DNA from: Paenibacillaceae bacterium
Lineage (GTDB): Bacteria; Bacillota; Bacilli; Paenibacillales; NBRC-103111
Reading direction: 5' to 3'
Length of the DNA: 64,000 bases
NCBI GenBank assembly: GCA_029256185.1
Contig: JAQSYI010000030.1
Span: 1 to 64,000 of the forward strand
Part shown: positions 55,144 through 63,371 of the stretch, one piece after another
Layout of the letters: the number at the start of each line of letters is the position of its first letter
Numbering within the stretch: position 1 is the first letter of the stretch
Translations under genes and position numbers: made by a program
The notes under the pieces: model-generated
What the model was told of the DNA's origin: nothing
Databases searched by the model: none
The model's input: the letters and a program-made list of their open reading frames with translations, nothing else

Positions 55144-55884
55144 ATGGAAAAGAACTTAATGGATTATGTGCAGTCTGTACGCAGAATGCTGTGGCTGATT
55201 ATACCCTTTGTGGCGGTTTCCTGTCTCACCACATACTACGTCAGCAAAACCTTCAATACACCGGTCTACCGGGCACAAGCCCAACTCATCATCAACACAA
55301 CGAACAAGGGACAGGATGGCATTACTTATAGCGATGTCAATATGAATCTAAGCCTGATGGAGAGTTACAAGGAAATCATGAGGTCGGACAAAATGATTGA
55401 GACGCTGGCTGCCTCCCGCCCGGAGCTTAACATTGACCCGGCCGAAATGAAAAAGGCATTGCAGGTTTCTTCTCCCGACAAGACGCAAATTCTTAATGTA
55501 TCGGTTCAAGACGAAAGTTATACAAGAGCGGCGCAGTTGGTCAACGCAACAATCAGCCAGTTCATGACGGAAATTCCTATGCTGATGAGCCTTAACAATA
55601 CGACAGTCTTGAAGCTGGCCGATCCCGCGGCAGCCGTTTCCCCCAGTTCATCGGGAGCAGCCATGAATCTCGTCTTAAGCTTTATGGTGTCTTTGATGGT
55701 CGCGCTCGGTGCAGTATTTTTCCGGGAAAACATCGACCGGACCGTCCGCAATGAAAAAGAAGTGGTTCATTACTCCGGGTTGCCCTTGTTGGCTTCGATC
55801 GGCGTCATCACCAAGCAGGATTCCAGAATGGAAATAGATCCTATTCCAAGAAAGGCGGGCGAAACTTATGTCGCGTTCAAGTAG
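55144..55884 (+). CDS. Wzz/CapA-type chain-length and kinase-adaptor membrane protein
   Basis: 246 aa from ATG 55144 behind GGAGGGG; the in-frame ATG at 55105 lacks a site. Two membrane helices (about 18-38 and 178-198) flank an extracellular alpha/beta domain with YRAQAQLIINT, typical of Wzz proteins. In Gram-positives this protein activates the cytoplasmic tyrosine kinase and sets polymer length. The C-terminal cytoplasmic tail overlaps the kinase gene by 17 bp. First gene of the polysaccharide operon. Confidence 0.9.
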   Translation: MEKNLMDYVQSVRRMLWLIIPFVAVSCLTTYYVSKTFNTPVYRAQAQLIINTTNKGQDGITYSDVNMNLSLMESYKEIMRSDKMIETLAASRPELNIDPAEMKKALQVSSPDKTQILNVSVQDESYTRAAQLVNATISQFMTEIPMLMSLNNTTVLKLADPAAAVSPSSSGAAMNLVLSFMVSLMVALGAVFFRENIDRTVRNEKEVVHYSGLPLLASIGVITKQDSRMEIDPIPRKAGETYVAFK

Positions 55885-56512
55885 CGGTCTTATCGCATTA
55901 TCCAATCCCGCTTCATCTGCCGCCGAGACCTTCCGCTCCCTTAGCACCGTGCTTCAACACCAGCATGCGAAGTCCCAGCATCCAGGCTGCAAAGTTTATC
56001 TGGTGACCTCTCCTCTGGAAGGTGAGGGGAAAACCACCACCATATCCAATCTGGCCGTCACTTATGCTCAAGCCGGGAAGAAAGTGCTGCTGATCGATTG
56101 CAATTTGCGCAATCCCAGGATTGCCGATTGGTTTAACTTAACTCCCCAGAGCGGGGTGCTGGATTATTTGCTTCATCATGTGGAGCCCTTATCCTTGCTC
56201 CATGGCACTCCCATCGACAGTCTCAAAATCATCCAGGCAGGCCGATTGCGCTTTGATCCGGCCAATGCCGGCCATCTGGACCAGTTGGAAGAGCTGATCA
56301 GCGCCCTGCGTTCACAGTTCGACATCATTCTGGTGGACACCCCGCCGGTTCTCCGGTATGCGGATGCCCAGATGATAGCTGATAAATGCGATGGTGTTAT
56401 TCTTGTGGTGAAATACGGGCAGACCAAGGGAGAACTGGTCCGCAAGGCGCGGCAATCTCTGGAGCAGGTGGGGGCAACCGTCCTGGGTGTAGTCATGAAT
56501 CAGGCCAAATAA
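55868..56512 (+). CDS. CpsD/CapB-type bacterial tyrosine kinase lacking the Tyr tail
   Basis: 214 aa BY-kinase. Walker A is SPLEGEGKTT with Lys55; Walker A' is LLIDCNLRNP, in which the usual D-x-D is changed to D-x-N; Walker B is ILVDTPPVL. The protein ends right after VLGVVMNQAK, so the usual C-terminal tyrosine cluster is missing. It may phosphorylate other substrates or act mainly as an assembly ATPase. The stop is followed by galU within 30 bp. Confidence 0.9.
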   Translation: MSRSSSGLIALSNPASSAAETFRSLSTVLQHQHAKSQHPGCKVYLVTSPLEGEGKTTTISNLAVTYAQAGKKVLLIDCNLRNPRIADWFNLTPQSGVLDYLLHHVEPLSLLHGTPIDSLKIIQAGRLRFDPANAGHLDQLEELISALRSQFDIILVDTPPVLRYADAQMIADKCDGVILVVKYGQTKGELVRKARQSLEQVGATVLGVVMNQAK

Positions 56513-56539
56513 ACCAATGTGAATGAGGAGGCGAAAGTA

Positions 56540-57430
56540 ATGAGAAGAGTCAAGAAAGCAATCATTCCCGCTGCCGGCTTAGGCACCCGATTCCTCCCGG
56601 CAACCAAGGCAATGCCGAAGGAAATGCTTCCGATCATTAATAAGCCGACCATTCAGTATATTGTGGAAGAAGCGGTGGCTTCAGGGATTGAGGATCTGAT
56701 TATTGTGACAGGCAAGGGTAAGCGGGCGATTGAGGACCATTTCGACAATGCCTTCGAGCTGGAGAGCAAGCTGCTGGAGGACGGGAAGCTGGAGATGCTG
56801 TATGAGGTGCAAAGCTCAGCCAAGCTGGAGATTCACTTTATCCGGCAGAAGGAACCAAGAGGGTTGGGCCACGCCGTATGGTGCGCCAGACGGTTCATTG
56901 GCGACGAGCCTTTCGGAGTCCTGCTGGGCGACGATATTGTAACGGGCCGCACCCCCTGCCTAAAGCAGTTGATCTCCCAATATGAGCGGACCGGCAAATC
57001 AGTCATCGGCGTACAGCCGGTGCCGGATCAGTCGACCAACCGCTACGGGATTATTGATCCTGTTGAACTGCGGGACAACCTCTATCAGGTGAAGCGGTTT
57101 GTGGAAAAGCCTCCTATGGGAACTGCTCCATCCAATCTGGCTATTATGGGGAGATATGTATTCGGACCCAAAATATTTGAGTATTTGGAGCTGCAGGAAG
57201 TGGGCGCCGGTGGAGAAATTCAACTGACGGATGCCATCCAGAGGTTGAATGAAAGTGAAGGCGTCAACGCTTTCCACTTTGACGGAATCCGTTATGATGT
57301 GGGAGAAAAGCTGGGATTCATTCTGACCACCCTGGAATTCGCGCTTCGCAATCAAGAACTGAGACATCCGCTGCTTGACGCAATGTCCGGTTATCTGGAG
57401 AGAGAGAAGCCGAATACCATGATTGGATAG
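56540..57430 (+). CDS. galU: UTP-glucose-1-phosphate uridylyltransferase
   Basis: 296 aa. It makes UDP-glucose, precursor for exopolysaccharide, teichoic acid glucosylation and other glycans. The nucleotide-binding N-terminus is IIPAAGLGTRFLPATKAMPKE; FVEKPPMGTAPS and GEIQLTDAIQ are also conserved. I chose ATG 56540, 8 nt after GAGGAGG; a GTG at 56519 overlaps that site. In this operon it likely supplies the glycan precursor. Confidence 0.95.
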   Translation: MRRVKKAIIPAAGLGTRFLPATKAMPKEMLPIINKPTIQYIVEEAVASGIEDLIIVTGKGKRAIEDHFDNAFELESKLLEDGKLEMLYEVQSSAKLEIHFIRQKEPRGLGHAVWCARRFIGDEPFGVLLGDDIVTGRTPCLKQLISQYERTGKSVIGVQPVPDQSTNRYGIIDPVELRDNLYQVKRFVEKPPMGTAPSNLAIMGRYVFGPKIFEYLELQEVGAGGEIQLTDAIQRLNESEGVNAFHFDGIRYDVGEKLGFILTTLEFALRNQELRHPLLDAMSGYLEREKPNTMIG

Positions 57431-57503
57431 ATGGAATACAAGGACACTACCAAGTGCCGTGCCGGAAATGCTCAATAAATAGAAAATTAGGAGGAGAGCC
57501 ATA

Positions 57504-58208
57504 ATGAGTGTACAGAACACACGGGAAGAATTTGAATATGCCATTCGGTCGGGTAATTATCACAGGAAAGCAGGAACGGTTATCTACCTCAAGCAAGAAA
57601 AGAAGGCATTTGAAGCCGTCAAACGATCCGTGGATGCCGTATTGTCCCTGATTGCACTTATCCTCCTGCTTCCGTTATTTGGAGTGCTGGCATTGCTGAT
57701 CAAATTGGAGGACCCCAAAGGCACGGTTTTCTTCAAGCAGTCCCGCGTAGGCAAGGACGGGAAGCTGTTTCCCATCTTCAAGTTCAGATCCATGGTCTCC
57801 AATGCGGAAGAGCTCAAGAAACAGTTGATGGAGCAAAACGAGGCAAGCGGGGCGATGTTCAAGATGAAGCACGATCCCCGGGTTACCAAAGTAGGCCGGC
57901 TGCTGCGCAAAACAAGTCTGGATGAAATGCCCCAGCTGTGGAATGTTCTCTCCGGCCATATGAGCCTTGTCGGTCCAAGGCCGCCGTTGCCTGATGAAGT
58001 CGCCGAATATACGGCTTATGAAAAACGCCGCTTGAGCGTAACTCCCGGCTGCACTGGTCTGTGGCAGGTAAGCGGCCGGAGCAGCATCGGCTTTAAGGAA
58101 ATGGTGGAGCTGGACCTAGCGTACATCCGGGAAAGAACGCTGTGGATGGATATCAAGATCATGGCCAGGACCGTATTGATGCTCGTGGGCTCCAAGGATG
58201 CCTATTAA
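57504..58208 (+). CDS. Undecaprenyl-phosphate sugar phosphotransferase (initiating enzyme)
   Basis: 234 aa polyprenyl phosphoglycosyl transferase. One reentrant membrane helix (about 40-62) with the conserved KRSVDAVLSLI start, then FFKQSRVGKDGKLFPIFKFRSM. The catalytic Asp-Glu lies in TSLDEMPQLWNVL. The late part SLVGPRPPLPDE and TPGCTGLWQVSGRSS is typical of WcaJ/EpsL proteins. It starts repeat-unit synthesis by moving a sugar-1-phosphate onto the lipid carrier. AGGAGGAG is the ribosome binding site. Confidence 0.93.
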   Translation: MSVQNTREEFEYAIRSGNYHRKAGTVIYLKQEKKAFEAVKRSVDAVLSLIALILLLPLFGVLALLIKLEDPKGTVFFKQSRVGKDGKLFPIFKFRSMVSNAEELKKQLMEQNEASGAMFKMKHDPRVTKVGRLLRKTSLDEMPQLWNVLSGHMSLVGPRPPLPDEVAEYTAYEKRRLSVTPGCTGLWQVSGRSSIGFKEMVELDLAYIRERTLWMDIKIMARTVLMLVGSKDAY

Positions 58209-58243
58209 GAAGTGAATCATAAGGGACCAAAGGAGGAGAGCGG

Positions 58244-59188
58244 ATGAAGGCAAATAATCACGGTAAACCTGAGTCGCCTTCCCTAAGCATCATTATCTGC
58301 ACCTATAACCGGGCAGACTTGCTTCTCCTCACACTGGAGGCGGTGGCTGTACTGCCTGGAATAGAAGATACGGAAGTATTGGTTATTGACAATAACAGCA
58401 GGGATCATACCGAAGAAATGACCCGCAAGTTCATACTGGATCACGAGCACATGAAGCTCCGTTATGTATTCGAATCCAGGCAAGGGTTGTCCGCCGCAAG
58501 AAATAGCGGTATCCGGCATGCGCAAGCCGATCTGGTGGCTTTCCTGGATGATGATGCGATCCCGGAACGGGACTGGATCTTGACCATTACGGATACGTTC
58601 CGCAGAGTGCCCGATGTTCAAGCAATGGGCGGGGTTATCAGGCCCCGGTTCGAGACCCGGCGGCCGGATTGGCTGATCAAGCCCTTCGAGCTTCCGTACA
58701 CCATTGTAGATTTGGGCAGCAGGGTGATGGAATATCCGGGACAGCTTCATCCTTGCGGCGCCAATATGGCCTTCCGCAAGTCGGTCTTCGCCTCATTAAG
58801 CTTTCCTCTGGAATTAGGAAGAGTGGGATCAGCCCTGATATCAGGCGAGGAAACCTGGTTGTTCAACGCACTGAAGAAGAAGGGAAGCCGGATTCTCTAT
58901 CATCCCGCGATGGCTGTGGAGCACTTCATACCCGCAAGCAGGCTGACGCCGGATTGGATCGCCAAGCGGTATTATTACCAAGGGTTATCCAATGGCATGA
59001 ACGGCTCCGGAGCCGCCGCCAAATTGCGGATTTTGACCCTGGTGGCAGCCAAGACCATTTTTAACGCAGGGGATTCCCTGTTTGCGAGAAGTGAAGGAAG
59101 ACGGCTTTTGGTTTCCTGCAGATGGAAAAGCCTGAGGGGCACCAAGGATGCACTTTTCTCCAGAGCTCCCTTATCATCAACCGGTTGA
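58244..59188 (+). CDS. Glycosyltransferase family 2
   Basis: 314 aa GT-A fold enzyme, probably adding a sugar to the lipid-linked repeat unit. SIIICTYNRADLL is the donor-binding start. FLDDDAIPERDW carries the DxD-type metal site (about residue 100). SGEETWLF is a typical acceptor-side motif. A hydrophobic C-terminal helix may associate with the membrane. AAAGGAGGAG precedes ATG 58244. Sugar specificity is unknown. Confidence 0.9.
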   Translation: MKANNHGKPESPSLSIIICTYNRADLLLLTLEAVAVLPGIEDTEVLVIDNNSRDHTEEMTRKFILDHEHMKLRYVFESRQGLSAARNSGIRHAQADLVAFLDDDAIPERDWILTITDTFRRVPDVQAMGGVIRPRFETRRPDWLIKPFELPYTIVDLGSRVMEYPGQLHPCGANMAFRKSVFASLSFPLELGRVGSALISGEETWLFNALKKKGSRILYHPAMAVEHFIPASRLTPDWIAKRYYYQGLSNGMNGSGAAAKLRILTLVAAKTIFNAGDSLFARSEGRRLLVSCRWKSLRGTKDALFSRAPLSSTG

Positions 59189-59201
59189 AGGATGAGTGCC
59201 G

Positions 59202-60530
59202 ATGCAAGCGTATAGGATGCTAGCCAGACTCCAATACCCGTACCGGTTCACCTTGCTGCTTGCAGCCGCACTGCTCGTGGGTGTTATGGTGAGCTACCAG
59301 CCTGTGCTTAGCATGCTGGCGGCAACGGCACTGTGTATAATGTTCCTCTGCCTCTATAAACCGGAGTGGGTCAGCTATCTGGTGCTTTTATCCACTTCTG
59401 TATCCATCAATCTGGTGTTCCCGGATGTATCCGTAGGGATGGAGCTGCTGTCTGTTTATAAGATGGGCATGCTCCTGCTGCTGGCCCCGTGCATGCTGCT
59501 GTACGGGCTCCGCCTGAAGTTCGGGTCCCCCATCCTCGCCTTGCTGGTCATGCTGATGATTACCTTCAGCTTCTCCAACTGGTTGCCCGGATATGGAATG
59601 GGAATCGCCATAAAGGCGTTTATCGGACTGGCAATCCCCTTCGTCATTCTCATGATCAAATGGGAGCAGAAAGTAGCGGATGTTCATCTGAAGCTGCTCT
59701 GCATCCTGCCTCTGGTCAGCATCCTGGCCGGACTTGTGTTGGAGGGGCTGCACTTTTACCCGTTTCTCTCCGTGGAATTCACCGGCGCCGTCCGGGTGCA
59801 GGGAGCCAACATACCGCCGCATTTGGCCATGCTGGCCGTTCTGGGCATGATGATCGCATTGATGGAGACCAGACGGAAGGCAGACAGCAAAACGTACTTC
59901 ATGGTCATGATGGTCATAAATTTTGCCATTCTGGTGGCTACGGGCACCAGGGGACCGCTGCTTGCAGCATTGGCGCTGCTTGTCTGCTATGCGGCAGACA
60001 TCATCCGGAATTACGTTAAGGGGCAGAGCAAGCTGTTCGTCCCTATCGCAGCCGGAGGAGCTGTGGTTATGCTGGCCGCCTACCTTCAATGGGACAATAT
60101 GAAGAAGCGTTCCTTCGAACGGTCTACCGATACCGGGATTGACTTGTCGGACCGGAATATCGCCTGGGAGTTTTTCTTGAAGAAGGTGGAGGATTATCCT
60201 TGGTCGGGCAGAGGGCTGGGATCGGCAACCATTGCCAATGACGGCTCGCTCTATCAGGGATTCGTTGTACCCCACAATGAGTATATCCGGTTTTATTTTG
60301 ATTCAGGCTATATAGGCTGCGCCCTGTTGTTCCTGACCCTGTTCCTGGTGTTCGGCATGGTCTATCGGGTGCTTCCCCGGCAGTTGAAGCCGTACTATCT
60401 GGCCTTCATTCTGGGATTCCTGATCTATTCTTTTTCTGACAATACCTTGTCCACTGTACAGTTCATTATTCCATTCTGCTGGTATCTGAATGTGCTGTAT
60501 ACCGTATCAAGAGATCCCGATTCCCCTTGA
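59202..60530 (+). CDS. O-antigen polymerase/ligase-like membrane protein (Wzy/WaaL)
   Basis: 442 aa with about twelve membrane helices. The Wzy_C-type loop contains LSDRNIAWEFFLKKVEDY and PWSGRGLGS, and HNEYIRFYFDSGYIG is the conserved periplasm-side histidine part. Start ATG 59202 fits AAGGA 9 nt upstream; a GTG at 59196 is in frame. Probably the repeat-unit polymerase, or one of two such proteins in this operon. Confidence 0.85.
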   Translation: MQAYRMLARLQYPYRFTLLLAAALLVGVMVSYQPVLSMLAATALCIMFLCLYKPEWVSYLVLLSTSVSINLVFPDVSVGMELLSVYKMGMLLLLAPCMLLYGLRLKFGSPILALLVMLMITFSFSNWLPGYGMGIAIKAFIGLAIPFVILMIKWEQKVADVHLKLLCILPLVSILAGLVLEGLHFYPFLSVEFTGAVRVQGANIPPHLAMLAVLGMMIALMETRRKADSKTYFMVMMVINFAILVATGTRGPLLAALALLVCYAADIIRNYVKGQSKLFVPIAAGGAVVMLAAYLQWDNMKKRSFERSTDTGIDLSDRNIAWEFFLKKVEDYPWSGRGLGSATIANDGSLYQGFVVPHNEYIRFYFDSGYIGCALLFLTLFLVFGMVYRVLPRQLKPYYLAFILGFLIYSFSDNTLSTVQFIIPFCWYLNVLYTVSRDPDSP

Positions 60531-60544
60531 AAAAGAGTGATGAC

Positions 60545-61318
60545 ATGAAACGTGCGAAGATGTTCGATGTTTATTTCGATAACTATGATTTCGTGGATCT
60601 GCTGGGATTTATCGATCAGACCATTCAGGAAAAGCGGCAATCTTACATTCTCACGTGCAATGTGGATCATCTGATCAAGCTGCGCAGCGATATGGAATTC
60701 AAGCATGTCTATTCCAACGCCGGAGCCGTAGTGGCTGACGGAATGCCCATCATCTGGGCGTCACGGCTATTGAATAATCCGCTGAAGCAGAAGGTGTCCG
60801 GCGCTGATCTGTTTCACCGGCTGGGGGCGGATTTTGAGCAACGCAAGTATAAGCTGTTTCTGTTGGGTTCCTCCAGCGGCGTGCCGGAGCTGGCGGTCAA
60901 GAACCTGAAGACCATGTATCCGGATATCAATGTAGTGGGTTGTTACTCCCCTTCTTATGGCTTCGAACAGGACGAGCAGGAGAATGGCTATATTGTGGAC
61001 ATGCTGCTGGATTCCAAGCCGGATATTGTGTTCGTGGGAGTAGGAGCGCCGAAGCAGGAGAAATGGATTTACAATCATTACCACCGGTATAAGGCCCCCA
61101 TCTCCATAGGAGTGGGCGCAACCTTCGATTTCTTGTCCGGCGCCGTGAAGCGCGCCCCGGATATTATGCAGAAAACAGGCTTTGAATGGTTTTGGAGGCT
61201 GGCCCAGGAGCCCAGGCGTCTGTGGAAAAGATATTTGATAGATGACTCCAAGTTCCTTTTTATGCTGACCAAGGAATGGATCAAGCATAACGAAAGGAGC
61301 CAAGGAGGGATGAAGTAG
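60545..61318 (+). CDS. WecG/TagA/CpsF-family glycosyltransferase
   Basis: 257 aa GT26 enzyme. In TagA it adds ManNAc to lipid-linked GlcNAc, the first step of teichoic acid; others act in exopolysaccharide. ADGMPIIWASRL and GVGAPKQEKWI are the family's substrate motifs, with ATFDFLSGAVKRAP near the end. The start is ATG 60545 or the TTG 60527, which overlaps the polymerase gene's stop. The VanZ gene overlaps its stop by one base. Confidence 0.9.
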   Translation: MKRAKMFDVYFDNYDFVDLLGFIDQTIQEKRQSYILTCNVDHLIKLRSDMEFKHVYSNAGAVVADGMPIIWASRLLNNPLKQKVSGADLFHRLGADFEQRKYKLFLLGSSSGVPELAVKNLKTMYPDINVVGCYSPSYGFEQDEQENGYIVDMLLDSKPDIVFVGVGAPKQEKWIYNHYHRYKAPISIGVGATFDFLSGAVKRAPDIMQKTGFEWFWRLAQEPRRLWKRYLIDDSKFLFMLTKEWIKHNERSQGGMK

Positions 61319-61857
61319 TGAGGCTTGGACAGACCAAAAGGTTCAATTGGCATTGGATTCCCTGCATTGCGGTGGTGGGCGTGATCTTCTGGTTATCCTC
61401 CCAGCCTTATGAGAAGCAGTCGATTAAATCGGAGTTGAAGGTCGTAGTAGACAAGCTGCAGCTGGATACCCGCATTCCCCATATCAGCTTCCGGTTCGGC
61501 GATACGATGGTGGATACCAGCCGAGGCGGTACGGAAGGAATACTGGAGTTTTTCTTAAGGAAGCTGGCTCACTTTGTGGAATATCTGTTGCTCACCGTGG
61601 TGTTTATGCGGGCAGTCCGTTATACCTCCAAGTGGAGTTTAGCCAAGACCGGATGCTGGGTAGCCGCAGGCTGCATTCTGTATGCTGTCTCAGATGAAAT
61701 GCACCAGCATTTCACCCAACAGCGAAATCCCACATGGGAGGACGTACTCATTGATGCAATGGGAGTGATCGCCGGATGGACCCTCTATTCCATCGTCTCA
61801 CGCAAGAGCCGCAAGTACCGGGGGGATTCAAAGAAAGCGGGCCTGCCCGTTTCCTGA
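61318..61857 (+). CDS. VanZ-like membrane protein
   Basis: 179 aa with four membrane helices and a long extracellular loop (about residues 35-80). The VanZ pattern is visible: FWLSSQPYEKQS, RKLAHFVEYLLL and SDEMHQHFTQQRNPTWEDVLID, ending AGWTLY. VanZ proteins affect glycopeptide resistance and cell-envelope traits in some hosts, but many occur in polysaccharide clusters without known function. A GTG at 61318 overlaps the previous stop. The next gene overlaps its end by about 80 bp. Confidence 0.85.
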   Translation: MRLGQTKRFNWHWIPCIAVVGVIFWLSSQPYEKQSIKSELKVVVDKLQLDTRIPHISFRFGDTMVDTSRGGTEGILEFFLRKLAHFVEYLLLTVVFMRAVRYTSKWSLAKTGCWVAAGCILYAVSDEMHQHFTQQRNPTWEDVLIDAMGVIAGWTLYSIVSRKSRKYRGDSKKAGLPVS

Positions 61858-63371
61858 AGCGGACGCCCTTTCTAATCGCACATCCCGCGTTGCAGACAGC
61901 ATGCTGGCTGCTCCTGTGCCTGGGAGCGGCGGTATCCATCGGCCATGTCAGCGCCGGTATGGGTACAGCCGCTTCCTCACAGATTGCACTGCTCATAGCG
62001 TTGCTGCTGCCATCGCTTACGCTTGCGGTGATCGGCTCCCGGCATCTGGTGACGTATCTGCTGCTGGTTTGGGCAGTAGGACCGGAAATCAGGAGAGTGT
62101 CGGACTGGCTCTCCGGGGAGTATGCTTCGGTATCCCTGCTCAGCCTCTCCCCGTTGCTGTGCAGCTCCATGCTGCTGATTCCGGTGCTGGTCCGCATGTT
62201 CAAGCTCAGGGGGACCGCTCAGAAAATCGTAGCTTTTCTGGCCGGCGGTCTGGCGTATGCGACTCTCATCGGGTTAATGAAGAATGGCAGCATGGCCATC
62301 TATGATCTGGCCAACTACCTGATGCCCATGCTTCTCGTTCCTTATATGCTGACCAATCCCTTCGACAAGAAGGCATTGGACAGTTGGATGAGAGCCTTCT
62401 CCACCATTGCCGTATTGGTGGCCATGTATGGCATTTACCAGTATCTGAGCGTTCCTCCATGGGACAAATTCTGGATGGAGCATGTGGAGATGGGCTCCAT
62501 CGGGCGGCCGGAGCCGTTGGAAATCCGGGTATTCTCCACCTTGAACTCGCCGGGACCGGCGGCATTCTTTCTCGCCTTCGCCCTGGGGCCTATGATCATG
62601 GAGAAGCGCTGGCGGGGAATCTTCGGCTGGATTGGCGTGGCGGCTGTCACCATCTGCCTGCTGACCACCATGGTGCGTTCCGCCTGGCTGATGCTTGTCG
62701 TATGGCTCTTCGTCTTCATCGCCACTTCAGCCAAGCAGAACCGTAACCGTTCCTTGCTGCAACTGGCTTTTGTCGTTGCCGTTGCCATCGTAGTCGTACC
62801 CAGACTCCCGGGTGCGGAGCAGCTGGTTGGCCGGCTGGAGACACTGACCGAGCTGGAGCAGGATCATTCCTATAATGAGAGGCAAGATATTCTCCAGACG
62901 CTCGGTCCCATGCTTGCCAGCAATCCGGACGGGCTGGGGCTGGGAAGTACGGGCACCAGCAGCAAGCTGGGCAACGACGGGTCCATGGGAGAATTGGGAG
63001 TCGTGGACAACGGGTTTCTGTCCCTGATGCTTACCTTCGGAATCGTGGGAAGTCTGCTGCTGTTTGCTTCACTGTATCTGCTGGGCAAGATGGCCGCCCT
63101 CACCCGGAGCCGGGCGGAGCGGCTCTCACAGGATCTATACGCCAGACTGGCCTTGGCAGCATTGCTAAGCGCAGTGGCTGGGCTGCTTTCGGATAATGTA
63201 TTTACCGGTATCAAGGGCTTCGTAATCTGGGCGCTGATCGGCATTGGCCTGGGAGCCACAGAGCGGCTGTCCGCAAGAAAGGAGGGCGACACTCATGCAG
63301 CAGCTCCAAACCGTATCAAGGGGCAGCCTGTCCAAGTCCATGTGGATGTCCCTCCGGGGCATCCTTACTAG
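61776..63371 (+). CDS. Second O-antigen polymerase/ligase-like membrane protein
   Basis: 531 aa with about twelve membrane helices. EQDHSYNERQDILQTL and NPDGLGLGSTG resemble the Wzy_C loop (about 355-405); the rest is family-like in hydropathy only. The ATG at 61776 overlaps VanZ by about 80 bp; GGGAG lies 10 nt upstream. A second such protein could be a ligase attaching the polymer to the wall or a surface protein. The flippase gene starts inside its last 77 bp. Confidence 0.8.
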   Translation: MDPLFHRLTQEPQVPGGFKESGPARFLKRTPFLIAHPALQTACWLLLCLGAAVSIGHVSAGMGTAASSQIALLIALLLPSLTLAVIGSRHLVTYLLLVWAVGPEIRRVSDWLSGEYASVSLLSLSPLLCSSMLLIPVLVRMFKLRGTAQKIVAFLAGGLAYATLIGLMKNGSMAIYDLANYLMPMLLVPYMLTNPFDKKALDSWMRAFSTIAVLVAMYGIYQYLSVPPWDKFWMEHVEMGSIGRPEPLEIRVFSTLNSPGPAAFFLAFALGPMIMEKRWRGIFGWIGVAAVTICLLTTMVRSAWLMLVVWLFVFIATSAKQNRNRSLLQLAFVVAVAIVVVPRLPGAEQLVGRLETLTELEQDHSYNERQDILQTLGPMLASNPDGLGLGSTGTSSKLGNDGSMGELGVVDNGFLSLMLTFGIVGSLLLFASLYLLGKMAALTRSRAERLSQDLYARLALAALLSAVAGLLSDNVFTGIKGFVIWALIGIGLGATERLSARKEGDTHAAAPNRIKGQPVQVHVDVPPGHPY

